Source of the DNA: Pratylenchus scribneri
Lineage: Eukaryota > Nematoda > Chromadorea > Rhabditida > Pratylenchidae
Assembly (NCBI GenBank): GCA_030063045.1
Contig: JAQSEB010000117.1
Coordinates: 960,491 to 1,024,490 of the forward strand
DNA: 64,000 bases
Direction: 5' to 3'
A program made the position numbers and the translations under genes. The notes below the pieces were generated by a model that made no database searches, was not told the origin of the DNA, and saw only the letters and a list, made by a program, of their open reading frames with translations. Position 1 is the first letter of the stretch. Each line of letters opens with the position of its first letter. Positions 1 through 12,128 of this stretch are shown here, piece after piece.

Positions 1-3000
1 TCCAATGTTGGAATGCTGGCTGTGACCATCATTTGACCCGAACGTCGATTGATCGGTTCGAACTAAAAAAAATTGATTTTTTCCCACTATTAATTCTATC
101 CAAAAAATGTTTTTTACCTCAACAACCTGATCCTCCAAATCCACAATATTTTTCTGGTATTTCATTACTTCTTCTTGGATATAGTTGAGCTTCGCTTGGA
201 GACTACTTTGATTATCCAAAATGTCGGCTCGCTCTTTCAAATCCGTGGTGATTGCGTAATCGGCACTCAATTTGGTCAATTCCATTTGTAAACAATGACG
301 TTCCTGGATCAGACGATTCATTGCTTTTTCCTCCACCTCAACCGCATTCTTTCGAATCACGAGACAATCAATCTAAAATTTATTAATTTGTCAATATTTT
401 TTCCCCAATTATTACCGCTCTTTCCATGGCATTCCATTGGTTCTTTGTTCGAAGTGGAGTATTTTGGATGACACTGCGCCTTTTTGCCTTTTTGGTGGTG
501 CCCTCATCAGCATTTTCCGCCGTTGTTTTGGGCAACTCAAACATTGTTGTGCGTCGAATTTTGCGCTCTTCTCGTTCCATCTTCTTCACTTCTTCATCGG
601 TTGCGGCCAATATTTCCTTCGTTGTTGCCTCCACATTTTGTCGTTGTTTATGAGGATGAGGATGAGGCGTATGTTGATGAGGAGCACCATCTTCTTGGCC
701 ATCATTAATGTCATCGAAATTCAACATTTGTGGCAATGGAATGTGCGGATTCTGAAATTTGGTAATATAATATTTAATAGTTTTTACTTTTTAAAAGTAA
801 AAAATTTTGGGGTCGAGAAAAATAACCTCTTTTATGCAAAAGATGTTAAGATGTGGCAAATAATTTAAGCCTACTAATGTACCTGTCCTACTAATGTTCT
901 TGGGAGTATTCTAATTTTCCTTTGAGTACATCTATCATCCACTCCCAAAATTTAATATAGGTCTTTACTCTTTACCTCAACAACGAAAGTGGCATTGGCG
1001 ACTGAATTGCTGTTGGATGAAGGAGCCATTGTTTTCTGCTGTTGACATCCATTTGCTGCTGTTTTGGCACCACGTCGATTCGGCGGCTGATTTGGCTCAA
1101 AGATTGTCTCGCGCCTCTTTTGTTGGGCCTTAATCCGTTGCATTTCCTCTGCCTTCCTCTTCAAATATTCCGTCTTCATTGCCGTCTCACGTTCCAATTT
1201 GTTGATTTTATTCTGCTGTTGACGCTGCAATTTCTCCAAAGTGGCCGTCTTTTGTGCATTCGCTGATTGGATTTGGCGCATCCTTTTGGCCTCTTCCTTC
1301 AATTGCCTCATCAGATCGACCTGAATTTAAATCGTACATTTTTCAACAGAGTAAATTTATTTAGAATAGTCAAAATGGTTCCTAAATCTCAATTTTTCCC
1401 TGAATTCTTCTGAATACCTTATTCCCACATTTCCAACATACTTTCTGCCGTTTCAATGTCTCCAATTCCTTCTTGATCCGCTCACATTCCGATTGCTTCT
1501 GATTTTGTTGCAATTGCATTTTCTTGTTCTGTCGTTCAGCCAATTCCAATCGACGATGTTCCGAACGCATTGTTGCCAGCTCCTTTTCGTATTTCTCGCG
1601 CACTTTGCTGATTTCTTCTTTTTGCTTTTGAGTTTGCCTCTTCGATGTCATTTCAGCCAGAATATTGTCCCGTTCAGTCTCAGTTGTTTGGATTCGAGTG
1701 GCCAGTTCGCCCAATTTCTTCTCATAATTTCGTCGCATCTGCTCAATTTTCCGTTGGCTTGCTTCCAATTCTTGGACCAGTCGTTCCTTCAAATTGATGT
1801 CCTCTTGGAGTTGGGCAACTTCGCCATATAAGCGCATATGTTCTTAAAATATAGAAAATTTTATAAATTGAATAAAATAAAATATCATACCTTGTGAATT
1901 GGCCTGCTCCTCCTCGTCCATTTCATCCTCATCTTCCTCAGCAAGGGAGGCCAGCCCATCATCTTCGCCATCATTTTCTTCTTCATCTGTTGGAAGTTCT
2001 TCTTTGGCCTCTTCTTTTCCATAAACAATTGGAGATACGGCTAAAAATATAATTTAGTATTTTATTTTAAAAATTACTTATTAACCCACCTTGAAGTGCC
2101 TTTTTCGCCCGTGCAATGTCCGCCCGTGCCGATTTGATCAGTGAATTTTGTGAAATTGGAGCACCACCGCCGCTTGGCATGTACGGTGATCCGGGCAAGC
2201 TGTTCGTGGCCATTCCCTGTTGTTCAAGTTGGAGGCGAAAATGATGATTTTGTTTGCGCAATGCCTCATTGGTTGAATTCAGTTCGATCAATTTTGTCTT
2301 CAGTGCTTCCATCTCTTGCAAATATCCCTCAATCATTGCACTGAATTGTTGTTCACCAATTGCTTCGGCGCCCTCATTCTCTTTGTTCTCCATGCCAGCA
2401 ACAATGCCTGCGCGAAGTTTGGCCATCTCCAGCTCCTTTTGCAATTCAACACTTCGGCTGCGAAGAATCTCAATGGTTTCATCCAGGCCTTTGATGCGCA
2501 TCCGCATTCGTTGATTCTCGACCTGAATAATTGTGAAATGTATTAGTGTTGAAAATTGTTCTAGAATTTTTTGTAATAACTGTTCTGAAAGCCAAAATCT
2601 CCGTAAATGCAAACCTGAAGTTGCTGGTTCTCCAAATATTGATCATTGATCAGCTCCTCTCCATCCTGTCCGATCAGCCTTTTGCCTTGTTTGTATTCCT
2701 GCAGTTCGGCCTCCAATGCAACAATTCGGCAACGCATTTCAGTGATCAATTTGCTCGATTTGTCCTGGTTCGCCACCACACGGTTTTTGATGTTCTTTGC
2801 ACGGTTGGCATAGTGAAGGGTGTTCAGCGTCTCCACAAAGTCGACGTCACTTGGGCTGGCGCAGGCAATCATCAGAGTTCGACTGAAATATTTGAATAAA
2901 ATTGAATATTTTGTAAAATTTTCAAACAAACCTGTTTCCGCCCAACGAATCCTGCAAGAGGCGAGTCAGTTTTGAGTCTCGATAAGGCACGTGGATGTTT

Positions 3001-4095
3001 CGACCGCCACCGCTGCCACCTCCCAATGCCGAGATCACATTGCCCAATGCCAACAATCCAGAATTGATGCTGATTCCCTCTTTGGCCCGGTCTCCGGTTG
3101 CTCCCGTCCTCTTCAGTCGTTCTGAGCCGGCCAAGTCGACAAAATGGAATTTGGCATGTAACACTTCAAGTTCGGTGGTCGGCTGCCCAGTGCCATCGTC
3201 ATTCTCCTCCACCGGCACCACCCGAGTCTGCTTCAGTTGGACGGTGAAAATGGCATGTGACCGGCTGGACTGCTGGTTCATGTTTGTTGCCGCCGTTGTT
3301 CGATTCATGGCACCGGCCTTGAGCGCATTCATCACATCCTGGGCACTGTGCACTGGCTGCCAGACGGTGCCGCGCAAATTGATCTCATTGCGAATTGGAT
3401 CTTCCTGGATTTTGATTGCCCCAAGCCGTGGTCCTTCTGCCAGCAGATCGATGATTTCCTCATTGTATAGCTACAAATTTGATTAAAGATTAGGTATAAA
3501 TATTGGAAAATATTGACCTCGATGAATTGGACGAACACCTCGAATGAAGGTTCCAGCTGTGCGGCCTTAATTGCAATCTTCTTTCGCAAGTCGATTCCAT
3601 CGAAAATGTGTTGCGCTGCTCGCGGAATAATGCCGGCCATGTGTTCGACTGCCTGCTGTCCAATTTGAGTTGCGTCAAAGCTGGTGCCCATTGTGTAGGT
3701 TTTTCCGCTGCCAGTCTATAAAAGTGAAGTTTTAATTTGGCCTCAAATATATTAAAAACCTGTCCATAGGCAATAACAGTTGCGTTGTAACCTTCGAAGG
3801 CGCCTTCCAAGAGTCCGGAAATGCACGAATTGTAAATGTCCTGTTGTTTTGTGTGCTCCTCGAATACATAGTCTAAAATTTGTTTGTTTAAAGGCTTTAT
3901 AATGTAGTATGATGTATGATACAAACCATAAGTGAAGGCTCGATCTTGGCCAATTGTTATCTGCGGTTCTCCAGCAGTGACAGCAACACAAATGCTCGCA
4001 TTTTCAGCCCGCTCTCTTGCATTTTGTGGCCTAATTCGCACTGCCACACAAACGGCGTTGTTGTTGTTGAGTTTACCGTTCGACCAATTTTGCAT
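1..4095 (-). CDS. klp-12: KIF21-type kinesin (KLP-12 ortholog), 3' end beyond the window
   Basis: Plus-end microtubule motor of the kinesin-4/KIF21 group, which limits microtubule growth in neurites. Twelve exons can be read: 3927-4095, 3761-3872, 3518-3715, 2932-3470, 2615-2882, 2090-2522, 1891-2040, 1418-1842, 976-1320, 416-751, 118-372 and 1-62 (boundaries within a base or so). The N-terminal motor domain has the P-loop [12 protein letters not shown] split over exons 2 and 3, switch [10 protein letters not shown] and switch II DLAGSE. The neck [14 protein letters not shown] and the following [12 protein letters not shown] and [13 protein letters not shown] segments are hallmarks of KIF21 rather than KIF4. 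Next come an acidic stretch (exon 7) and long charged coiled coil (exons 8-12). Exon 8 carries a CWKCGNK knuckle. A C-terminal WD40 domain, normal in KIF21, would lie off the left edge. The ATG opens directly into the motor. Confidence 0.95.
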
Positions 4096-6104
4096 TAATT
4101 ACCAATATTTTGTTTTATCTAGTAAAAGAAAAGTTTAAGGTCTTCGCGAAAAATGTAAAACTAAAATAAAAAAACTTCGGGAATACTAAAGTTGTGAAAT
4201 TTCAAATGTATGGATGGGATAAGGATAAACATTTAACACACAACTCGGATTACAAAAAATTCAAGTGAATTTCAATAAATAAATAAATGTTGTGATTGAT
4301 TTATTTTGTTGGTGAATGAATGCGAATGCGAATGAATGAAATGGAAATTGAATTAAAGAAACGAAAAAATAAAAAAGAAGCGGAGGCAATTTTCAAAAAG
4401 TAATTATTCGCGGTCAAAATTTCGTGTCGAAAAACAAAAGGGATTATTGGTACAGTAGGGCAAGCAACCAAACCAAGCGTTTTCGAGTTTCGACTGACTA
4501 ATTTGGTTTGGAAAAAAGGTTTTTTATGCAAATAATGTTGGTTTTATCTTTTATCCTCAAAAATATTGATCAGATCAATTTTGAGTTTAGACTCAACTCA
4601 AATGCTTTAATTTAAATCTTTGACAACAGTTAAATTAATTTATTTGATCACTTTTAAATGGATTTTGAAACTCGTCTCCTCTATTCTTAGGCAATTTGGC
4701 CAAAATTTCTCTACCACTCCACTATTATTTTTCGGTTCAAAAAGTTTTTGGTAAATTTAATGTTTTTATTGCAATGGGCGGCTCCATTTTGACTGCTGAC
4801 AAACATAAAATAAGCCACAACTCAAAGCAATTTTGCCTTTTGATCTTCATTGGATTTGGCTTTTCATTACCACATTCTCGCATAAATCCCGCTGTGCAGA
4901 TGTGGATCAACAAACATCCTCCATTCAATGTCCATTGTAATTCTTGCCATTTACGCTCCTTTTCACGGATTTTCCTCTCTCTTCCAACTTTCAACATTAA
5001 AAGCCTTTTGTGTTGCTGAATGAATTGCACGCAAATAGGCAGCCCCCCTACCATCATCACCACATTCCAGCTGCGCAGCTGCATGGAAAAATTCCTGCTT
5101 CCTCCATTGTTGGGTTCTCCTTTTTCCCCATCTTCCTCCAAACATTTTAGGTTCATCTATTTTTGAGAAGCTTTTGAGGAGGAGCGAGGATTCACCCTAG
5201 AGAAGATATTATGTTAAATCGTTAAAAATACGCTGAAATTGGAGTAGAATTCTGAATCCTTCTTCTAACTTATTTCCACCTTTAAATTCCACTTCCTGAA
5301 CAGAAAAAAATGCTGAGAGCGATAAAATATTCGTTCAATATTATTCCAACCAATTTCCATTCCCGATCATTTTTTGATACCAATTCCTTGTTCTTCCCTT
5401 CCTCTTTTCACCAAAAGCAGCAGCACCAAACTGTTCGGATCATAATTCATCCGCCGATCCCTCTCCCTGCAAAAAAACGCCAAATTCATAAGATGGATTG
5501 ATAAAGGAAATCGCGCAGTTTGGATGCTGTCCACAGGCAACCACCAATCCATCTTTCAAGCATTTTTTTTCGCGCATATTTTCCTCTTTTCCTTAACATT
5601 TTTGCCACCAAAACAATGTTGCGGGTTTCTTCAAATTATTATCCTTTTTTTGCTTCATATTCCCGGAAAAGGGAATAAGCAGGTTCAATGAATGGCCACG
5701 CGTGAATCCTCTCCCTCGTCCGCTTCAAGCGGCCCAGAAATTCCTTTGCCCGAGGAATCCATCGCCGATCAACACCCTTTTCACGCGAATTACCCACATT
5801 GGAATTTGGTTTGGTTAAACTTTAAATTGCGTATATATTTTCCTGTTTAATATGCAACTATTTAAAATGTATTTATTTAAAGTTAAATTCATCCAATGCG
5901 TTACATATTCATTCCTAAACTTTCACCTCCAATTACCTTGCCCGAAAGATAAAACCTTTGTTTTACCATCTAATTTTCCGTTTATCCATTAAACCTGTTT
6001 TTGGCCTAAATTAAAAATGAATCTGATCCAATCTTTTTTATCTCCTTATATCACTTTTACATACCAGAAATTGAGCAATTTTTGGACAAAAGTTGAGTGA
6101 TTGG
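4096..6104. other. Intergenic region upstream of the kinesin and the TSP1-Kunitz gene
   Basis: AT-rich DNA between two divergent genes, so it should hold both promoters. Open frames at 4696-5160 and 5310-5552 on both strands show no codon pattern or domain I trust. The one stretch that looks coding is 5692-5850, listed separately. No repeat or RNA gene was recognised. Confidence 0.5.
5692..5850 (+). CDS. Possible short coding exon, unidentified
   Basis: An ATG opens a 52-codon frame beginning MATRESSPSSASSGPEIPLP. It has high GC and many C/G third positions, unlike the flanking AT-rich DNA. A possible donor (GTTTGG) follows the WNL codons, so it could be a first exon of about 39 residues. 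The opposite strand across 5640-5830 is also open and could be the end of a minus-strand gene (…FREYEAKKG, then stop). I do not recognise either reading and cannot choose between them. An eIF4E-like N-terminus was considered because of the HPFHANYPHW string, but no downstream eIF4E exons follow. Confidence 0.2.
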   Translation: MATRESSPSSASSGPEIPLPEESIADQHPFHANYPHWNLVWLNFKLRIYFPV

Positions 6105-8164
6105 ATGAGGGGCATCCAGAATTTTGCCAGCATCTTTCATTTCATTCTAATTTTCTACTCATTTTTCACATCAATTCTTCAATCGACAAAAGCATCAAGT
6201 AATTAAGTTTATTAAAAATTATCTGCTGATAAGTGGATTATGGCCTAAATTATGTTATTAATTTACCTTTCAAAAAATTGTTGACCATAATTTGGCTTAA
6301 GCTCAAATTCGGTAGGATTTTTTACCTTAAAAGTAGTTCTAAAATATTCAAAACAAAATCCAAATAATTCCTTCATTGAGAGAAGCTCCTATTTTTTTAT
6401 ATATTTTCATTTTTTATCCCATCTTTCTAAATAGAATGCGTGGTTAGCAAATGGCGAGAATGGAGGTTTATATAAAGTGTACACAAAAATGCCATAAATC
6501 CTCCATTTCTCCTTCTAGTGAATGCCAAGGGAATTGTGAATTTGCCCAGCGGGTTCGAAATCGGGATGTCCTTAGGCCGCCATTCCCGGAACGGGATGAA
6601 CGTTCCGGCGAATTTTTCATTCGTGAATGTCCGGCACTTTATGAAGTTGAACAATGCACGCCTCGAAGCTGCGCCGATGAAAGTCCTTTTGCAAAGGTCA
6701 TCAGGGAAATCAATTTGGTCAAAATTAAAAATGTTCCTTATCAATCATAAATAATAAAATCCATGGAAATGATTTTGTAAATATGAATCAGATTTAGTCC
6801 GATATTTGGGTAAAAACTAAAATGTTAATCGGTTGAATTTTGAAAAGTGGAAGTTTTGATGTTTTGTGATTTAATCTATTCAATTCATTCAATTCAAATG
6901 AGCCCATTGGCGCATGAATGAAAAGCAAGAAAATTCAATTAGTTGGATCATTGATCTGAGTGAATGCACTTTATTAGCAGAACCACCAAGAATAAAAAAA
7001 AATACATTTGATGATATCATTTTGTTTAGTATTATTGTTCTATAAAATTTCAAAAAATATTAGGCAGGATAGAACCGAATCCCCCTTTTCAATTGTCTCA
7101 TTAATAAAATCATTATTTATTCAGTTTCCATTTTCGGCATCAATTCTGAAACGATTGCCCAATTTGGCTTCATCATCGGCTGGGGTCAGTGAAGAATTGA
7201 CAGCGGAAGCAAGAATAAAAAGCATCAAAAATGAAACGAGAAGGACCGAACCAAAAACGAAGGCAAAAAAGCAAATTGAACTGACAAATGTGTCCTCAAG
7301 GAATAAAATTGCCGGCATTGGAATTCACAACGATGATGAAAGCGGTCAAATCAGGGAGAATAAAAGGCCAAAAGAAGGCGCAACAGCGGCAACAAGACTC
7401 GATTGTTCGTAGGGAATTTATTAAAAAATTTGGCAATTTATAGTGACAAAATAGGGGGATTGAGACGATATTAAAGTGTCACAATAAAATTTTTCGATAC
7501 TTGTCGGTTATGTGTAGATAGATTTTGAAAAAAAATGAAGGGTACCAATTATGGGTGTTAGGATTAGGCTTACAGATATGTCATATGATATCTCATCCCT
7601 GAATAACCCTAACCCAATACTGAATGACCCATACAGGCCATCTTCACGTTTCCCGGGGTTGACCCGAAAAAATCGGCGTACAAATAACATAGAAATAGAA
7701 GTATCAATTTTTCTTCCTTATTTATTAAATCCGATTTATTGCCGTAGGAACATTTATAGCTGGAAGGGAAATCATTCTCATTTTCCCTTTCAATACCATA
7801 ACTTTGATACCACTAAGAATTTTATGTAAAAATTCATTATAAATTTGGTAAAATTCATTCTTCATTTATTTTTTAGGTTCACACCAAAACCAAAGTTGCT
7901 GTCGAGTGATTCGGGCATCGTGTCCAACGGATGGAGTCAAATCGAGGCAATTAATTCGTTGGTACAGAAAGGTGACGGGCAAATTACCTTTCACATTCAA
8001 ATATGTGCTCTTTGCAGAAAGATGAACAATTCTGCCGACCTTATAAATATGCATATTGCGGCGATGATTTTGTGGAGAATGTTTTTGCCAGCGAAAGTGA
8101 ATGCCTTGATGCTTGTTTCAGTGAAGTGGAGAAGGCAGTTCTACCCAATTTCCGTGTTATTTGA
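6105..8164 (+). CDS. Secreted TSP1-Kunitz protein
   Basis: Predicted extracellular protein assembled from six exons: 6105-6198, 6435-6465, 6519-6696, 7125-7408, about 7896-7971 and 8018-8164. Exon 1 encodes a signal peptide (hydrophobic run IFHFILIFYSFF, then STKAS). Exons 2-3 encode one thrombospondin type-1 repeat: the WREWSECQGNC start carries the C-mannosylation motif WxxW, and it closes with CPALYEVEQCTPRSC. Exon 4 is a basic linker. The last exons give a Kunitz-like half: RWYRKKDEQFC, x7, C, x14, CLDAC, with the RWY spacing of Kunitz inhibitors, but the first cysteine loop is irregular. Exon 3 may instead run to a stop at 6750, giving a 118-residue TSP1-only protein with an AATAAA signal just after it. 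The join from exon 4 to 5 needs a weak acceptor at 7895. The intron 7409-7895 carries a repeat. Whether this is one gene or two is inference. Confidence 0.65.
7493..7690. repeat. MITE-like repeat inside the TSP1-Kunitz intron
   Basis: The middle reads through TGTTAGGATTAGG and CCCTGAATAACCCTAACCC, the same kind of core seen near 19.8, 24.1, 30.8 and 55 kb. The flanks are only loosely inverted (GATACTTGTCGG on the left), so this is a decayed or distant copy. An open frame crossing it (7551-7829) is spurious. Confidence 0.4.
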
Positions 8165-8822
8165 ATGCTGAAAACTCTAATTTGGAAAGCATAAAATGAA
8201 TGAAGAATACGGTTATGCCATAACCCATTAAATGCACAAAAATACATTTTATTCACGATTCATCATTTTTTCATCAAATTTTTGAATTCCAATAAAAAAT
8301 AAAAACCATTAAATTTACATATGCTAAACAAATGATGCTGAGTGAAATTGAACTTCTCTTTTATTCCGTATATTTAGATTGGACATTGGACTGGATAATC
8401 AATAACATGTAGCGGTACTGTAGACAAAATTTTAGGATAAATTGTCTGAAGAAGTCGTCGTCGTATCGATTTATTGATCGATCGATAGGATGGATAGCAA
8501 AGCGTCTCGTCTAGCGAGATTTTAATACAACGATTCATTTGAAAACAATCTCTGCGTTCTTTTACAATTATTGAACAAAAAATGCATGCATTTTATTATA
8601 CACTATTCACATTAACATCACAATAAACAGATCGATAGATTTAGAAATAAATTTCCCCATTAAATTATTATTAGCTGTAATTTTTAATCATTCTCTAAGT
8701 TTTTAGCAAATTATTTAATGATGTTGCTTCGGTGACTTGGAAATAGGGCTAATTGACTTTAGTAATCATTAATTAACAATACCTTACAGAGTTTTTTGCA
8801 TAAAAAGTAAAAACTATTAAAA
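8165..8822. other. Intergenic, AT-rich
   Basis: Non-coding DNA between two co-directional genes. It includes a small self-complementary patch around 8467-8490 (repeated ATCGAT). I see no gene, RNA or transposon in it. The promoter of the next gene should lie toward the right end. Confidence 0.5.
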
Positions 8823-10095
8823 ATGGACAATATAGTGATTGTGGATGACGTTTGGGATAATAATGAAGAAGTGGTGATGGCAAACGCCCAAATTTTGGAT
8901 GGACTTCCAATAGACACAAGTGATAATCAAGCTATGATTGAACAAAACATCGATACCAATCATTTTAAGGTAAACATAAACACTATTAAACATCATCTTA
9001 TTGTCTATTTGGTAGACCTATATGATGCCATCAGGGGATGTTCTAATTGTCATGAATCCAGACGGAAAAGCATATTTTGTTAATATTAAAATTTAGCAAT
9101 TCAAGATATAAACCCATTTCAGGTCGAAAAAGAAATTCTTGAACAACAAAACATTGATACAAACTATCTTACCGATGAATCAATTCAATTGCTCTGGAAT
9201 ATGGCCTTACAAAACGAGTATGTTACATAACAAATACAATCCACTCCTAGTTTTTAAAAGATACTATTCGCATATGCCTACTCTGGACCATCCAAATCAA
9301 GAACAGCAAGTTCATCAAAATGTTGAAACAACATTGGGATCATCAAATGATGGTTTGGCGGCCCATCCAAATCAACAACAGCAAGGTCATCAAAATGTGG
9401 AAACATTATTGGGATCATCAAATGATGGTTTGGCGGCCCATCCAAATCAACAACAGCAAGGTTATCAAAATGTGGAAACATCATTGGGATCATCAAAAGG
9501 TTCAACATCATCGACTGATCAGCCCAACCGACGAAAGCGTCAGAACAAAGAAATCTTTGATCCAAGTGCAACTATCAAAACAAAGCGAAATCGAATTATC
9601 ACAAACACCAAAAATTCTGCAATTGGCAATGAAAATGGACGCAAATTGAAATTTGTTCCCTATCGTCCGCCGGATCATATTACCAATACCAATGCTTTTT
9701 CAGCCTCAGGTAAAAGAATTATGGTTAATTGTTTATTATTGATTATTTTAGCTCCAATCAACTCTTCTTCAATTCGTCCTCCCGTTCTTGTTGCTGAACA
9801 TGTCATTGATTTAGCTAAGATTTCCAAATTGCCAGGAGTTGTCATCTATAAACCTGGCCATCAACCATCGAGCAATTCTCATCTTCCTCATTGTGTTTGC
9901 TGCCACGATCCCATCCCAAAATCTAAGGTTTTTAAATGATATTTCCATTCCACTATTAAATAAATTTATATTCAGATGGATTTTGTTTGGGTTCGTCTGC
10001 CGATCCACATTGAGTGCAATAGCAACAACGGTGGCGATGATGATGCAGATATGCCAGTTCTTCCCAGTGAAGTCAATAATGACAAAGAGAAGTGA
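8823..10095 (+). CDS. Unknown protein with three 25-residue repeats
   Basis: Five exons (8823-8969, 9123-9217, 9261-9709, 9752-9927, 9976-10095) splice without a frame error to 328 residues. I do not recognise the family. The N-terminus is acidic (VDDVWDNNEE). Three tandem 75-base units at 9289-9513 encode near-identical 25-residue blocks of the type HPNQQQQGHQNVETLLGSS; the third diverges at its end. A basic stretch NRRKRQNKEIF follows, a plausible nuclear localisation signal. Near the end HCVCCHDPIPKSK could bind a metal but is too short to call a finger. The tail is acidic (NNGGDDDADMP). It lies head-to-tail with the coiled-coil gene, 297 bases upstream of it. Confidence 0.7.
9289..9513 (+). 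repeat. Three tandem 75-base coding repeats
   Basis: Units at 9289-9363, 9364-9438 and 9439-9513 keep the reading frame. Units 1 and 2 end in SSNDGLAA, unit 3 in SSKGSTSS. The near-identity at DNA level suggests recent expansion inside exon 3. Confidence 0.9.
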
Positions 10096-10392
10096 AGGAG
10101 AATAAAGAAGCCTGAAGCCTAAATTATTTATTGGTTTAAAAAAAAGTTATACCCAAATTAAATCTTTTCTTTTCTCCTGCTGAATTTTGTGATGTTTTTA
10201 TTTTAAATATACTAAATTCTTTTTGGTCAATCCTTTCATTGGATAAAGATTTTTGATCTTATATAAAATCTACAAATAATCGAATTACACATTCAAAATG
10301 TGAATTTTTTTACTTTAATTAATTTTTTTACTTTAATTAATTTTAAAAAATCCATTTATAAAGCTGTGATAATTACTCAGAAATTTACAAAA

Positions 10393-12128
10393 ATGATGAG
10401 CCCGGAAGAAGTCGAATTCAACAAATTGAGCACGCAGTTTTGGTAAGCATGTTACATATTACCTAACGAAAACTTAAAAATAAAATTTAGTTCGAAAATT
10501 ATCAAAGCGATTCGGGATGTTGGTACACAAAATTTGGAATTTGGAGATGAAATGCTCGAGAAAAGTATTTGTTTTCACTTTAAAATGATAATTAAAATAT
10601 TTTACAAATTAAAGTGAACGGAGAATTGGCGACTTTGTCTGAGAAGCAAAAGGAACATGAAGAATGCACAAGCAAAATGCTCGAGGAAGTCAAGAAAATG
10701 TCAAAAAGTTCGGTGGTCAATTTGACTTCCAAAGGTTTAATACATTTATTTAGGATAAAATTGGTTTTTGATTTTAGTGCTCACCAACAGCTTCGACAAG
10801 AATTCAGTCAAACAACGCATTGATGCATTCAAGGAAGAACTCAAGGCCCTCGTGGATCATTCGGACGACATCGAGAATGTTAGTCAAATTTTTGTTTAAA
10901 AATAAATCAATTATTCTTTTAGCGCTATTTTGCCATCCAAGAGAACATTTCATTGGTGAAGAGCAAAGTGCTGAACCTGAAAACTATGGTTGAAGAAGAA
11001 GAGCATCTCCTTCGTGTCCAGCAAGAGGAGGAGGCCGAAGCTGAACGTCTGCGCCAGGAAGAAGCCGAACGAAAGCGCCTGGAAGAAGTCGAAACCGAAC
11101 GAAAGCGCCAGGAAGAAGTCGAACGAAAGCGCCTGGAAGAAGCCGAACGAAAGCGCCTGGAAGAGGCCGAAGCTGAACGCCAGCGCCAGGAGGAGGCCAA
11201 AGCCGAGCGCCAACGCCAGAAGGAGGCTGAAGCCGAGCGCCAACGTCAAAAGAAGGCCGAAGCTGAACGTAAACGCCAGAAAGAGGCCGAGGCTGAACGC
11301 CAGCGCCAGGAGGAGGCCAAAGCCGAACGTCAACGCCAGAAGGAAGCCCAAGCTCTTCGTCGACGCCAGAAAGAGGCTGAAGCCGAGCGCCAACGCCAGA
11401 TTGAGGCCGAAGCCGAGCGCCAACGCCAGGAAGAAGAAGAGGAAGCCGAAGCTGAACGTCTGCGCCTCGAGGAAGCCAAAGCTGAGCGTCAACGTCAGAA
11501 AGAGGCCCAGGCTGAACGCCAACGCCAGCAGAAGGAAGCCCAAGCTTTGCGTCAACGCCAGCAGAAAGGAGCTAAGCGACAACGGGACAAGGTTTTTATT
11601 ATTTCCAAAATGCCAATAAATTAATTTATTTATATTTAGACTTTCGACACCGACCGCACTCCGAAGAAGGTTGCCGCCCTTGAGTCTTCGTTGGAGTCTA
11701 CTCCATCTCCCCCGAAGAAGGCTGTCACCATTTCTATTCCGAAGAAGGCTGCCACCGTTTCGACTCCAAAGAAGGCTGTCATCATTTCTGCTCCCAACAA
11801 GGCTGTCACCATGGCTACTCCGAAGAAGGCTGTCGTCGATGAATCTACGTCGGAGTCTTATACTCCAACTCCGAGGAAGAGTGTGGTCATTTCTACTCCG
11901 CATAAGTCGCCTCTCGCTTCTATTCAACTGAAGTCTCCGGTGGTCTCTACCCCGAACAAGTTCGCCGCTCCTCCTGTGCCTCCTGCTCCAAAGACTGCAA
12001 CCAAGTCCATCCCGAATCCGCCAGACTTGAACAAGGTTATTTGTTTATTTAAAATATGCCAATTTATATTTATTTATATTTAGACCATCGACACCGACTA
12101 CGATGATGCATCTTTCTGGGACGATTGA
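10393..12128 (+). CDS. Charged coiled-coil protein with T/S-P-K-K repeat tail
   Basis: Seven exons (10393-10442, 10491-10564, 10615-10734, 10778-10878, 10923-11591, 11640-12035, 12084-12128) join in frame to 484 residues. The first ~140 residues are ordinary helical sequence. Exon 5 encodes about 200 residues of imperfect AEAERQRQKE repeats, a long stable single helix or coiled coil. Exon 6 switches to about ten copies of a TPKKAV-type motif (SPPKKAV, TPKKAV, TPRKSV), resembling SPKK DNA-binding or Cdk phosphorylation sites, then a proline-rich stretch. The last exon ends in an acidic aromatic tail, DDASFWDD. The exon 5-6 codon use is GC-rich compared with the flanks. The family is not recognised; a nuclear or cytoskeletal scaffold is a guess. 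Confidence 0.8.

Noticed and set aside
4696..5160. Open frames on both strands upstream of the kinesin
   Set aside because: No codon bias, no signal or domain, no splice consistency. Probably chance frames.
5692..5850. eIF4E-like start (HPFHANYPHW)
   Set aside because: Only a short loose resemblance to the HPLxxxWxxW start, and no downstream exons of that family before the next gene.
7551..7829. 92-residue open frame (GVRIRLTDMSYDI…)
   Set aside because: It lies across a repeat shared with other introns and has no coding signature.
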